DNA of 64,000 bases from Xanthostigma xanthostigma (taxonomy: Eukaryota; Arthropoda; Insecta; Raphidioptera; Raphidiidae), in assembly GCA_963575645.1 (NCBI GenBank), contig OY754465.1, forward strand, positions 58,241,901-58,305,900, read 5' to 3'. A model generated the notes under the pieces. That model was given only the letters and a program-made list of their open reading frames with translations, searched no databases and was not told the DNA's origin. The position numbers and the translations under genes are program-made. How positions within the stretch are numbered: the stretch's first letter is position 1; each line of letters starts with the position of its first letter. Of the stretch, positions 42,550 to 53,844 are shown one piece after another.

Positions 42550-42718
42550 TTAATTAATAATTTTTTTACAAAATAATTACTAATTAATTTTTATATTTTT
42601 TATCTCAATTTCGAAGAAGGTAAAATCCGGATCGAAACGTCAATTAACTGAATTATAATTGTATAATTTTTGTCAATATATTGTCTAAAAAATTGGTAGA
42701 TAATTATTATTGAAGAGT
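42550..42718 (+). mobile_element. Penelope-like terminal fragment, copy B
   Basis: TACTAATTAATTTTTATATT, TCGAAGAAGG, AAATCCGGATCGAAACGTCA, TTTTTGTCAATATATTGTCT and AAAAAATTGGTAGATAAT parallel the minus strand of 29450-29610. The hammerhead-like core is damaged (TCGAAGA for CTGAAGA). The fragment resumes at 43217 (ACGTTAATCAAAGATTTG) after the LINE. Confidence 0.65.
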
Positions 42719-42719
42719 A

Positions 42720-43216
42720 TTGAATTGTATGTTGGGGTAACTCCACGCATATTGGCGATATACTTATTATGCAAAAAAGAATAATTAGACTGATGTCGTT
42801 TTCAAATTATAGAACTCTTGCCGCCCTCTGTTTAAAAAACACCAAATTTTAACAGTAATTTCTTTATATATTTATAATTGTTTAACGTATGTTAAAACAA
42901 ATATTAACACATTTTCAAAAGTTAGCGACACTACTTGTCCTTTTCTACGAAAAAAATGATCGGCTAACAATTTCGAAGCATCATTTAAATCTGTTTGCTA
43001 AAGGCCCAAATTCTATGCCTATAAAACTATATAATCAATTACCGGCTAATGTTAAATCTATTAATAGCCTATCTTGTTTTAAACGGACCATCAAGCAGCT
43101 CTTAATTCAGCACACCTTTTATTCCATTCAGGAATTTTTTTCTACCTCATTGTAATTTCTATGTTTGACTTGTTCCACACATTTATGTCAACGGAATAAA
43201 TAAACTTTATTATTAT
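42720..43216 (+). mobile_element. 5'-truncated LINE nested in the Penelope fragment
   Basis: RT C-terminal coding, a short 3'UTR (CAACGGAATAAATAAACTTT) and an ATT tail ending at 43216. The sequence on both sides belongs to one Penelope-like unit, so the LINE inserted later. Confidence 0.8.
42740..43155 (+). pseudogene. LINE reverse transcriptase C-terminus
   Basis: The first stretch reads GNSTHIGDILIMQKRIIRLM (42731-42790). After a frameshift and decay the frame continues from 42889 with FYEKNDRLT, KLYNQLPANVKSINSLSCFK and RTIKQLLIQHTFYSIQEFF before the stop. It is clearly homologous to the tail of the RT at 17112 (LPQNVKNIDINKKSLFKKEI). It belongs to the same jockey/CR1-like group but a different family. 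Confidence 0.82.
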
Positions 43217-43757
43217 TATTATTAATAACACGTTAATCAAAGATTTGAAAAATATACTTTGTCAGATCGATAATGGTTCCATTTACCCTATATTTTTTCT
43301 TGCAAAGCTATATTGAGAATTTATTGGGTGAACGCCAATTTTTTTTTACATCAAACAAAACGACGAGGCAATACTCCTTGTTTAATAACATTTTAACACC
43401 ACTCTTGCAATAAGACGTATCAACTCAATGTTAATTGGTGTTCGTAATATGACAGATTGTTATCGGGTTTTTTAATTTACTTGATAAAAGATTTATTATA
43501 CAATATAGCTTTTATTGTCGCAGAACTACAACTTTCTTCTACAGATTTATTCTTTGTTTTTACTTATTAAAACTTTCTTTTTCTTAGTTTGTTTGTTGAA
43601 GTTGTAAAATGGCAATTAGTTCTCTTATTGTTGATACGTTTTTTTTTATTAACAATAACTCATATTCGTTGTTTTGTTGATGTCGCCTTCTGACGTTACA
43701 AAACCACTAACTACAGTACCAAACGGTTATACATATACTCAAATTTCTAATATTATA
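43217..43757. other. Remainder of Penelope end, then no gene
   Basis: ACGTTAATCAAAGATTTGAA (43217-43236) closes the Penelope fragment. The rest is AT-rich without features. Confidence 0.4.
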
Positions 43758-44566
43758 TTACGCTCTTTGAATTCAGCGTAATTTTTTCTGTAAGCATTCT
43801 CAATTTCAAAAGTATATTAAAGAATTCGATTGTTGCAAGTTTTTCAAGGCATATCCCTTTAAAAAATTAGATTTTTGACGAAAACAGAAATCTTTCGGAA
43901 CTTTGGCAAAATCATCAAGTTTATAGAAAAAAAAACACTGAATCCAATTAGCACAAACAAACGTCTGTATATTTTTTGGTTTAGAAGTTATTTGCGTTAA
44001 TAGTTTTCAGAAAATCATATATAAACCTTCGAATGGCCGTAGTTTCCAAACAAAAAGGTACAGATGTTTGCTTACGCTCATTGAATTCAGCGTATTTTTT
44101 TCTGCAAGCATTCTCAATTTCACATGTATCTATATTAAAAAATTCTATTTTTTCTATTTTTTTAAGGCTTACCCTTTTAAAAAAATGCGATTTTTGACAA
44201 AAACCGAAATCTTTCTGAACTTTGGCAAAATCATCATGCTTATAGAAAATAACACACTGAATCCAATGAGCACAAATAAACGTCTGTACGTCTTTTGGTT
44301 TAGAAGTTATTTGCGTTTATAGTTTTCAGAAAATCATAATATAGAACCTTCGAATGCCCGTTGTTTCCCAACTAAAAGAGATACAGACGTTTGCTTACGC
44401 TCATTGAATTCAGCGTATTATTCTGTAAGCATTCTCAATTTTAAAAGTATATTAAAGAATTCGATTTTTACATTTTTTTCGAGGCATAGGTACACCTCTA
44501 AAAATGCCATCTTTGACGAAAACCGAAATCTGTCGGAATTTTTGCAAAATCATCATGCTTATAGAT
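43758..44566. repeat. Tandem satellite, ~318-bp unit, 2.6 units
   Basis: Units start TTACGCTCWTTGAATTCAGC at 43758, 44072 and 44395 (periods 314 and 323). Each contains GTAAGCATTCTCAATTTCA, GAAATCTTTCGGAACTTTGG, CAAAATCATCA and AGAAGTTATTTGCGTT. The third unit stops after CATGCTTATAGA. Units differ by roughly 10-15% plus small indels. Short frames inside (84 codons at 44068) follow the repeat. Confidence 0.9.
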
Positions 44567-45418
44567 GCTGATTCTAGCATGGTCGTAAAACGTCGTCTGT
44601 CCAAAAAAAGTTTCGAACTAAAAAAAGCAGTTTTTAACCATCCCCCCTCCTTTTCCAAGTAACGCCACTGTCCACGAGCTTGACCCACTTCTCAAAAATA
44701 TTCGCCATCACTGCATTATAGGACAGTTTTTAATTTTTTTTTATTGCAAGAAACAGGGAGGGAGAGAGAGAGACTATCCTTACATTTAAAGTATGTTTAT
44801 ATCATGTCTTAAGTATAGCATCTGATAGAATTTTCTCAAAGCTATTAGTTCAGAAGTAAACAAACAAAAAACTGTTTAGCGACATCTGATAGAATTCGCC
44901 AAAGCTATTATTCAGACACCGGACCGCAAACGAAATACATTTTGCAAAATGGTATCTATCGCACGCGGGTGAACCAGGCCGGGCAAGTAGTTTGAAATAT
45001 AAAATTCTGACACATATTTCTATCTATTGTGACAACTAATTATTTCAAAGCTCAGTTTCAATGAGAAGAAAATTTCATTTCAAATACCAACTTCGTGTGT
45101 TGGACGGTGGATTCACGCCACATTTTCCATAAAACTAACGGACGCATTTCGTGCGTCACGCGGTTAATTGTGCCGTCCAAATCTATCTAATGCGTTCACT
45201 GACCGTGTCTGGATTCATTAAAAAAACAATCGGTTTTACATTCTTCAAATAGAACACCCGAGTGTCTTGCAGATAACAATGTTCCCAAAATTTCAAGGCT
45301 CGTTTTTTAATTGAATAATTATTGCATACGAAGAATCTAAACAAAAATCTGGCCAATTGGACTTCAAAAATATTGACATTTAACCATAGAGATATAAGCA
45401 GTATGTAGAGTAAGCTAG
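44567..45418. other. No gene seen
   Basis: This includes a CGGGTGAACCAGGCCGGGCA scrap (44960-44985) resembling the end of the 5990 repeat. Otherwise unremarkable. Confidence 0.4.
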
Positions 45419-45735
45419 TGAAAGTGTCCTCAGTTAAGAGAGAGAAGGCTGCAGAAAACCAGAAATTTTACTCAAATCAGCATGTTTTGCATCATTAGTT
45501 ACATAGAGATAAGGAACTGTTCTCCCTCTTAATTGCAGACACTCACTAGAGTACGCTAGTGCGTATGCTTGCCATAGGTGAAAGTATCCTCAGTTAATAG
45601 AGAGAACGCTGCAGAAAACCAGAAATTTGTTTACTCAAACCAGCATTGTTTGGCATCATTAGTTACCATAGAGATAAGGAACTGTTCTCTCTCTTAATTG
45701 CAGACACTTTCACTGCTCTCTCGCGTACTCTATTG
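45410..45735. repeat. Tandemly doubled TIR unit, ~160-bp period
   Basis: AAAGTGTCCTCAGTTAAGAG (45421) and AAAGTATCCTCAGTTAATAG (45581) start two near-identical units with GCTGCAGAAAACCAGAAATT, GGCATCATTAGTTA and GATAAGGAACTGTTCTC. Each unit has inverted ends (GTGAAAGTGTCYTCAGTTAA...TTAATTGCAGACACTTTCAC). It looks like a MITE inserted or duplicated head to tail sharing one end. Confidence 0.85.
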
Positions 45736-45779
45736 TAATAACTCTATGCATTTGACATATAACGAATAAAATTTAAAAA

Positions 45780-46335
45780 AATTATGTGCCCTGACGCGGG
45801 TAATGGTTGGTAAAAAATATGATATTCGCTGCAATTGTTATAATATAATATGGTTTCACATGAAAAAGTTAACCAAAGCATGTTTATCAACTACCTTACT
45901 AATTTTATTTTGACAGATCTTCAGAACAAAAAACAGGTGATTTTTTTTTGTTTTAAAAATTTCCGAAACTCAAATTTAGAAAAAAAAATAGTATGCAAAA
46001 CATTCTTGGAAAAATAAATAGAATAATAAATCGTTATGAAAAGTATACCATTATTATATATAAAAACACCGTTATAGCATATATCTCTTTTGCGCATGCG
46101 ACGATTTTCCCCAAAAACAATTAAGGTTCTTCATATTTGCATATCAAACATACTCCCAAAATATGGTTTCAATTCGCTTGACCTATATCGTGGTCACAGA
46201 CACTCAGACGAACAGACTTTTTCCAAAACTATGTTTTTTGGATTCGGGCAACATCAAACCGATAAAGAAGGTATTGTAAAATTTTGAGAGTGAATTTTGA
46301 CCTAAATTAGTAAATATCTCCACTTGTTGGAATAA
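45780..46335 (+). repeat. Hairpin-ended family, copy 5
   Basis: It runs from CGCGGGTAATGGTTGG to CTCCACTTGTTGGAATAATG. It is collinear with 34765-35252 but longer and more diverged. The terminal hairpin is broken (one arm deleted). Confidence 0.8.
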
Positions 46336-46687
46336 TGAAACGAAAAAAAGGTCCAGCGTAACTATGCCTTTGATTATAGTGTTTTTCAATGACTCCTCTA
46401 TTACAAGCCCTCAGGTTTTAAGCCGAGATGTGTTAAAAAAAGATCTTAATCTTGTTAAGCTAAAATATCGTTAAAACCTTTAATTTTATGCATATACTTC
46501 AGAGGTTAACCCAACTTTTAGATTTCACAAATTCTTTTAATTATACGTTTTATGAAATCATTATTAATTTGCGTCATAACACGGATAAGATTTAATGAAA
46601 CGTATTTTAATTAAATATATAGGATACATTTATTCATCTGTGAGTTGTACAGAACCCTCGGCGTCCGAATTACACTCGCACTTGACT

Positions 46688-47119
46688 GTTTTTTTTTGAC
46701 GTGATAACGTCTCATAAATTGATGAAACACCGGCTGCACGCACGAAAAAGAGTAACGTTCCGCAAGCGAGAGCGCGATATAAGCGATAGTCTCTCTCTTC
46801 TCGCGTGACGTCAGAGAGTAGTGTGCGTTCAACATTTTTTTCGGCTGTTCCAGCGAAAGCTACATCTGACAGATGGCCAGATAAATTATACGGTTTGTTA
46901 ACAAATATATAATATATATACATTCTGTTAAATGTCTTTTATAATTGCTTAAAAATATGTATTTTGCTTTAGTTGATCAAATTATTAGTCGGTAAAAATA
47001 TAGTTTGACAGCTACTAAAATTTAGGTTATGTATTATTAAATATGATATTCGAGCGGAATACGTTATCACGTTAAACTATCGTCCGTAAACCGACTTTAC
47101 AGACAACCAATTTTTTTTT
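46688..47119 (+). mobile_element. GGTTGTCTGTAAAGTCGG family, diverged copy c
   Basis: The ends TTGACGTGATAACGTCTCAT and AAACTATCGTCCGTAAACCG...TTACAGACAACC match copies a and b. The interior differs and includes a GC-rich GCAAGCGAGAGCGCGATATA section. The 97- and 74-codon minus frames run across this repeat. Confidence 0.75.
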
Positions 47120-47489
47120 AGTAAATCCATTGCGATGTCTGAGCATAAATGTGGTGTAGGAACGGGTAACGTGGTGGGAGTCCAGAGTGGAGTGAGTGGA
47201 GACTGAGTCTGATGCAAGGCAAGTAGGCATATGTCACCGACAGTTATACTATTTGTCCGCTCGTCTGATTCCGTGCATTGCCGCCGCTTTCCGCCGCCAC
47301 CCCTTAACCTTAAACACAGCACAACTTCACGTACCTCTCTGCTTGTTGTGTTGACGTCATGTCGTGCGGACGACAGGGATTAAGGAAATGCGTTTTTGAT
47401 TTTATACAAGGTGAACCAACATACCGTGTTTTATCTGACAACTAGCTTTTACCGGCTACTTAAGGACGTAACAATATCACCGAGTTCTT
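47120..47489. other. GC-richer stretch, no gene recognised
   Basis: Moderately GC-rich DNA (CCGCCGCTTTCCGCCGCCAC). An 81-codon minus frame lacks recognisable motifs. Not repeated in the window. Confidence 0.35.
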
Positions 47490-48150
47490 TGGAACCCGCA
47501 CAAACCTTATGGGATTTGGTTCTCGGTTAAATTGATCGAAAATGGTTTTATTTTATAGTTTAAAGGTCAATAAGAAAAAGTGTCCATGGACGCATAGCCT
47601 TAATACCAATAGATTTTTAACTACAGATATGTTTAGCGAGATTTAGGGATTTAGATTGTACTTACCTGAAATCTGAATATGTTACTTATTTAATATTTAT
47701 ACTTACCGTATTATGTATTTGTTTTTGCAATAATGGCCTTAGTTGCTGATTCGCTTATTTTGTTTTTAAAATTAAAAAAAAGGGATTTAGAGATTTCCGT
47801 TGAATTCACAATCTTAAAAAATCCTAAGCTCTAGAAATATGTTTTTGAGTGCGCTAAATCCAAACATGACATTATTATTTTATACAGAGTGACACCTTCC
47901 AACAAGGTCTAGTTTTCGACTTTTTTTCTATATCTAAAAACAAACACAAACGTTTAACATGGAACATGTTTGTGAATTCAATGGATATCCCTATATCTAA
48001 AATCTCGCTAAACATACCTGTAGCTAAAAATCTATTGGTTTTTAGGCTATGCGCCTATGGATACTTTTTCTTAGTGACATTTAAACTATAAAATGAAACC
48101 ATTTTCGATCAATTTATCCGATAACCAAATTCCATAAGGTTTGTGCGGGA
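47490..48150. mobile_element. TIR element with ~150-bp arms (CCGCACAAACC family)
   Basis: CCCGCACAAACCTTATGGGA...TCGGTTAAATTGATCGAAAA...AGGTCAATAAGAAAAAGTGT is mirrored at the right end. Inner arm words AATAGATTTTTAACTACAG and CTGTAGCTAAAAATCTATT also pair. An intact TTAA occurs within each arm at the site where foldback copies 1 and 3 sit in other members of the family. Confidence 0.82.
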
Positions 48151-48329
48151 TCTTTTCTATACTAATATTGTAAAGAGGCAAAGTTTGTAATTTTGGATTA
48201 AAAATAAATAACACGGGTACCTTCACGAACAGGTTTTTTTGTTCCGTGCTGTGCTGGTCGGGCAGGGTCATGCTTCACACGTGTGCACGGTCTTTAAAAT
48301 ATAAATTACTATAGTGCTTCGGTCCGGCT

Positions 48330-48545
48330 TCACCCGAAGTTGTAGAATGGTACCGTTTTTTTCGTCGGCTTGCGTTCCAAATTGGTCGCCACGTAAAACG
48401 ATTTTATTTTAACGCGGTAATATATAGTCTAGGTTCACCCTGAAGGCTCATTCTAAATAGTGATGAAATAATTTTTCAAATTGGTGCAGTGGTTCCAAAA
48501 ATTACCCTCTACATACACACAAACTCACAAAATTTGCACTCCATG
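48330..48545 (+). repeat. Dispersed repeat, uninterrupted copy
   Basis: GCTTCACCCGAAG, TTATTTTAACGCGGTAATA, GGTTCACCCTGAAGGCTCAT and AATTGGTGCAGTGGTTCC. It serves as the empty-site reference for the LINE insertion at 17031-17871. Confidence 0.7.
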
Positions 48546-49427
48546 ATAATAAGAGTAGAGATTTCAAAAACGTTTGTAGTGTGGTAGCGCCATTTTGTGT
48601 AACTGGAACTTCAGAATAATTTATGAATAAAATGTCTACGCATATCATTAAACGTCTGCTATATTTGGCCAGAGATGTACGTATTGAAATGGTCCGAATG
48701 TTGCGATATAAATATTTTTTAAAACATTGATTAGCATATAAAATAAAAAATCATATTAAATTTGAAGTGATATTTATATAAAATCAAGCTTGTAGAAAAT
48801 AATATGAGTTTGAAAAGTCTGATACCTTAAATTAAAATTTTCCATTATCAACAAACAAACAGAAAAAAGTATTCTGTAATAATTCCATTGGAGCTAAGTC
48901 TTACATAATAATTCATATCTGAGAAGTTAAATCCAATTAAGATGTGCATACAATCCAATTTCCTGAAGTTGAATTGAAAAGTTAGTAGGTAAATGTGTGA
49001 GATTAAATTTGAAATTTCAGACTCATTTATATGAGAAGCTTTAACAATGGCACCCAGTAGATCATCTGACAGATTGCAAAGTACGGCTTATGTACTTACT
49101 TCTGAGTTTATTTTGATATTTTACAATTGCGAAATGTAGTTACTACTTACGGTTACAGATCTTGTCTAAAGAAGTCTTACAGTGACGGATAATGAAGTAT
49201 TTTTATGAGGTGGCATATTAAATTGAAAAAGACATACCTTTGTTGAGATTGACAGTTGACATACTTAATTTTTATTAAGTTTGACATAAGCCGTGCTTTA
49301 CAAATAGAACAAGAAATTTATATATTTTTAAAATTTTTTCCATTATTTGTGCTAGATCAGATCTTCCTTCGTGCTAAATTATAAGATGCGAGGTTCATCT
49401 CATCGTTGCATAGAGCTAGAAGATTGT
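48546..49427. other. No gene seen
   Basis: AT-rich. No element ends could be paired. Confidence 0.4.
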
Positions 49428-49945
49428 TTTTTTACCATTCTAACCCACAAGTGGGGAATGGTACTAGTTTAGGTCAAAAATCACTTTTCAAAAGTTTTAC
49501 AATATTTTTCCGTTTTGAGGTTCCCCGAATCCAAAAAACATATTTTTGAAAAAACGTCTGTTAGTCTGTGAACCTTGGGAGGAAGTTTGGTATGCAAATA
49601 TAAAGAGCCCTATTGGTTTTGGGTAAAATCGGCGCATGCGCAGAAGAGATATATGCTATAACGGTGTTTTTTATATAATAGTGGTATACTTTTCATAACG
49701 GCCTATTATTTTATTGATTTTTTCAAGAAAGTTTCGTTAAAATTTTTTTTCTAACCTTTATAGTTTCGGAAATATTTCGAAAATAACAAATAATCAGCCG
49801 CTCTTTTGTTTTATGGATCTGTCAGAAATAAACTATAGTTAGGTATGCTTTGATTAATTTTTACATGACGTGGAACATGTTATGTATAGGTAACCATGGC
49901 AACGAATAGCAAATATCATACTAGCCATTACCCGCGTCACCTCAC
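49428..49945 (-). repeat. Hairpin-ended family, copy 6 (full length)
   Basis: It starts with the terminal hairpin TACCATTCTAACCCACAAGT/GGGGAATGGTA and ends CATACTAGCCATTACCCGCG. It is collinear with 34765-35252 in reverse. It preserves GGCGCATGCGCAGAAGAGAT and AACCATGGCAACGAATAGCA. Confidence 0.85.
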
Positions 49946-50376
49946 ACGATAACAGAAATATTATTTTCTTTATTATAATCAAATGTCAACATTGTTGAAG
50001 TTGAAATGATCCCGTCCCAATTGGCTGGAAATTTTTTTGCAGGGTTAGAACGTGTTATTAATTTTAACTTGATACTTTTAGCTGTTCCTAATATAAAGAG
50101 TCTTGGTGAAAAAACAGATAAACAAAGTGTTCCTATAAGGGTTCCGTTTTTTTTCTAAGGTATGGAGCCTTAAAAATAAAAGTGTTAAAATAATTTATTC
50201 TGCAAAAAAATATTTTAAACATATTCAGTGCATTTTAAGCAGTAGCAAATATAAAATACAAAGAGCTGATTATAAATATTAAAAGTTATAACTTACAGGT
50301 GTAGCCACTGTTCGCTACATTGTTAAGAAACACCCATTGTTACATTGCATATTAGAAAAATTAATTTCTCAAACAA

Positions 50377-50450
50377 TGTCACCATCGGGATACGAACCCC
50401 GAATCTTTCCACTATCGCGGCGGACTGAGTTACATTACTCCACAGTGACA
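50377..50450 (-). pseudogene. tRNA-like cloverleaf, probably a tRNA pseudogene or SINE head
   Basis: The 74-nt minus-strand sequence has a 7-bp acceptor stem (TGTCACT with GGTGACA, last pair wobble), a 3-of-4 D stem, a 5-bp anticodon stem TCCGC/GTGGA with a 7-base loop, and TCGGG/CCCGA as T stem with GTTCGTAT. The loop base before the putative CGA anticodon is G instead of the invariant U. The T loop is one base too long and lacks the conserved A after GTTCG. A functional tRNA is unlikely. Confidence 0.5.
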
Positions 50451-51284
50451 CAGCGAGATCAATCCATTCTTCTAATATATAGCAATTTGTAACTGTTTAT
50501 TTCACATCATGCGAGAGCTCTCGCATGATCCTATATTGTAAGAAAAATTCACATATTAAAAGTTATGTTTCTTGATCGTATTTTGATTATTTTGAAGTTT
50601 TTTCTATTGAAACGCGCGTCAAATTTTGATAAAAATATTTTTTTTTAATATTAAAATAGTTCTATAGTTTTTAATTTTTAAAGAAAAAATTCAATAATAT
50701 ATAACTATCTTGTCCTCAAACTCGGTAGGCCCAATAAAACAATTCAATGTGATAAATTATAAAAAATAAAATTTTAAAAATCAAGTATAAATGTATAGAG
50801 TAAAGTATTCGTCTAAAACAATAGGAATTTAATTTTCGAAACTTATATTTTAATTGGCGTGAGAAAGACAAAACTATATAATTAAATGTTTTCCTCAATT
50901 AGAGAACTTTTCTCTAAAAATATAATTCGGTCTCGGCTTCGCTGTCTCGCTGTATTGTTTTGATTATATTTATATCTGTAGTTTTCCCTATTCAAATGCC
51001 TTGTGTTTATGCGAAATATAAAGGCTGGTTCATTATTTATTATAGTTCATTCAAAAAAAGACTGTCGAACTGTTTACTTACTCAATTTGTCATTCCAATA
51101 TTAAATATTGGGAGCACATTTAATTATATAAAGGCCGCTACACACGAAGCTGGTTTTGTCGCTAGAATCGCTGCTGGGACTTGTGGTTGAGATAATTATT
51201 TCGTGATTTCACACATACATAGAGCACAACTTGACGATTTTTAGGACTACTTTTCGAAATGCAACGAAAAACACTTATTTGCTT
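50451..51284. other. No gene; small repeat scrap
   Basis: GCGAGAGCTCTCGC is a 14-bp palindrome at about 50511-50525. AAAGGCCGCTACACACGAAG...GCTGGTTTTG (51129-51160) is a scrap of the family at 20435-20745. Confidence 0.4.
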
Positions 51285-51842
51285 CATAACTCGATCGAAA
51301 GTGCATACTTTCGGCATCAATTTGAAGACAGAAGGTCTAAAATTTACGCATTAGTGGGATTACACGCCCTGATGCAGGAAGTACGTACGTTCGGGCGGCA
51401 GTATAAAGAAAAATAACCTATCAACTGTTGTTTTTGTTTAGGTGTCGTTTCCATAGCGATCCTATTACATTTTAGCTAATAGTCGCGAACAGCTGTCATT
51501 CGTGTTTTTACGGATAACCTCAAAGCTACTTGCTTTAAGTTTATTTGTTTTTATGTAGTTATTAAATAATTAATTAATTACTTATTAATAACATAAAAAC
51601 AGATAAATTCCAAACAAGCAGCTTTGGGGTTATACGTAAAAACACGAATTAGCTAAAAAGTAATAGGGTTGCTATGGAAATGGCATCTAAACAACACTTG
51701 ATAGGTAATGTTTTCTTTACTGCCGCCCGAACGTACGTACATCCCGTATCAGTGCGTGTAATCTCACCAATGCGTAAATGTTAGACTTTCTGCTTTAAAA
51801 TTGATGGCGAAAGTATGGACTTTCGGTCGAGGTATTAAGAAA
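51285..51842. mobile_element. Foldback with ~250-bp arms (TACCTCGGTCG family), most complete copy
   Basis: CGATCGAAAGTGCATACTTT...TTAGCTAATAGTCGCGAACA...TTTTTACGGATAACC (51288-51560) is mirrored from 51585 to 51840 (GGTTATACGTAAAAACACGA ... GAAAGTATGGACTTTCGG). The centre is AT-rich (AATTAATTAATTAC). GTACGTACGTTCGGGCGGCA occurs in each arm. Confidence 0.87.
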
Positions 51843-52485
51843 AAATGTATACAGCAACGTTCGTTGCGAATGAACTATCCTGTATATTGAATACATAAAC
51901 ACAGAACAAGTAAACTTTTCCCTCGTACGTTCCTCCTGTCGGCCGTTGTCTTAGGCGGTTAAGGGAAGTGTATTCTTCCGGAAAGATTGTGGTTAACGTT
52001 TACTTCCGCTCGCAGACACAACACAATCGTGTTCAGTTCTACTCTTCCAATCCTTCCTTCTCTTATCAGTACTCAATAAATTTCTTCAAATAATAGTTTG
52101 GAATACGTAGAAAAATCAAGACGATTAAAAAGAACATTTTTAACTCAATTAAATCTGAAGCTCTACAGCTTCGAGCATAATTAGTATGGGACTAATTTGT
52201 GGACGCTTAGTACTACTGCAATAACTTGTATGTGGTGCGTACTCATGTTCCTCCCTTCCCCATTCGTTCTTTTGCACCCAGGTGAAACCGGGCGGGACCG
52301 CTAGTCCCACATAAATCTCGAGACAGTGCCTTACCAAATGCAATGACTAAAATTACCTAGAAAACTCTAAAGCTCACGAAACTGTCACTCTTATGATTTC
52401 CTACGATTCCTTCACATGCACGAATTGACGAGAATTTATATCTATCTTTTTAAGGTGTGACCGCAATTGAGTAATTTTAAAGAGT
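51843..52485. other. No gene; one repeat scrap
   Basis: The end of the CCGGGCGGGACCGCTAGT repeat is present at 52205-52305 (GTGAAACCGGGCGGGACC). The rest is unassigned. Confidence 0.4.
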
Positions 52486-52875
52486 TTATTCAACTCATGC
52501 GCGTTATTCATGTTTTATCATGCCTAAAAACCGAACCCTAAATAGCCATTTACCGACTGGTGACAATTACTTGTCATAACTCAATGAAGATTCCTACTAG
52601 CTCGGCCATTGTGGAGTAATGAAAATAAACTATTTTCTGAGTCGTAACGAAATAGTAGGTAACAACAACTCCGTTGTTACCCATTGAGGCTAAAATTGAG
52701 AGGCCGAATGTTTTCGACATGGAGTTTATTCATAACCGGCTAACCTCAAACCAAAACATTGAATCGTGCTGTTAGTATTGACAGTTTTTTTATAAAGAAA
52801 TAAATAGATATTTACAACATCTCATTAATAACAATAAATAAAACATGAATAACGCGCAATTGTTGAATAAAATTA
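52486..52875. mobile_element. TIR element with ~32-bp ends
   Basis: TTATTCAACTCATGCGCGTT...ATTCATGTTTTA and TAAAACATGAATAACGCGCA...TTGTTGAATAA are inverted. No frame inside. Confidence 0.6.
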
Positions 52876-52877
52876 TG

Positions 52878-52943
52878 GGCGTAACTTGTAGGCTAAGTCA
52901 TGACCTGTCAGCGCGATGAATGACTTAGACTACTAGTTACGCC
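52878..52943. repeat. 66-bp hairpin (MITE-like)
   Basis: GGCGTAACTTGTAGGCTAAG...TCAT pairs with ATGACTTAGACTACTAGTTACGCC, split here as ATGACTTAGACTAC and TAGTTACGCC. Two small bulges. It abuts the preceding TIR element. Confidence 0.6.
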
Positions 52944-53584
52944 AATAACTATTAAAACTACTTCTCAGAGAATTTAATGGAATTTTATATTATGAGTCGC
53001 TTTTGAATGAAGTCTTAAAGCATTTCTTAATTTCCTTTCCGACGTTTTTGTAACGCAGCGTACCAACTTCTCCAAACTCTAAAGCAGTTTTTCTCGTACA
53101 GCGGCGTTGACTTTAAAGATTTTATGTGTTGTTCAGTTGATGAGGGAATACTTTTAAAAGATACATGACGACACTTCGTTTTAAATTAAACTTGATGTAC
53201 TACAAACTATGCTTTACATCGTATGTTCCAATATAGTACAAAATTATATAGCATACCGTGAACCAAGTAGGTAGGTACTGTTGTACTGTGCTTCCTGCGG
53301 TATTATATTATAAATAAACCGGTTTATGTACAATTTAATATATTTTTTACTGATTGCACAATTTTTCTAAAAGCACAGTAAAAGATACGGTGCAATAAAT
53401 TAGCCTTGCTATAGTAGTGCCTGGTTTAAAACAAAAGAGGTGCGTCGGTTCGTCGACACACTTACGTTTTTTATATTGGGTTCCTTCAAATGGGTGGAGC
53501 TTTAAAAACATGGCGACGATTTCCCATAGTACCTATGGTTACTATACAGTAAACAGTGCAATTGTGAATTTTTTAAGTGCAATA
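52944..53584. other. No gene seen
   Basis: No repeat partner in the window and no recognised coding. Confidence 0.4.
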
Positions 53585-53812
53585 AAATGATAAGTATTGG
53601 GCTAATACAAATCACCGAAAAAGAAATTTCCTTGAAGGGGAACGCATATTTAATGCCGGTCATATCATAAAATTAGGCAAAAATTCAACTGAAACAGAAC
53701 CTTCAAATAAGATGAATTTTAATACTTTCTGTTTACAAACTTTCGATTTAAAGAGTAATCCACATGAAATAAAAGTGGTAAATAGAGATATTATATCAAT
53801 GCATTGTTGACG
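53585..53812 (+). pseudogene. Possible fragment of an insect SWIM-type zinc-finger protein
   Basis: The plus frame of about 75 codons ends in TGA. It contains YWANTNHRKRNFLEGERIF, NAGHIIKLGKNSTETEP, CLQTFDLKSNPHEIKVVNRD and IISMHC. The GEIILNAGHI...CLQTxxLxSxPHEI pattern resembles, from memory, the region upstream of the SWIM finger in a multicopy insect protein family linked with YqaJ-type mobile genes. The SWIM CxCx(n)CxH motif itself is absent: the frame stops just where it would start. Reported with low to moderate confidence. Confidence 0.4.
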
Positions 53813-53844
53813 AACGTTGAAAGCATATTGAAACATTACTTTGC

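Noticed and set aside
50377-50450. Functional tRNA-Ser(CGA)
   Set aside because: Base before the anticodon is G instead of U, no long variable arm as Ser requires, and the T loop is one base too long.
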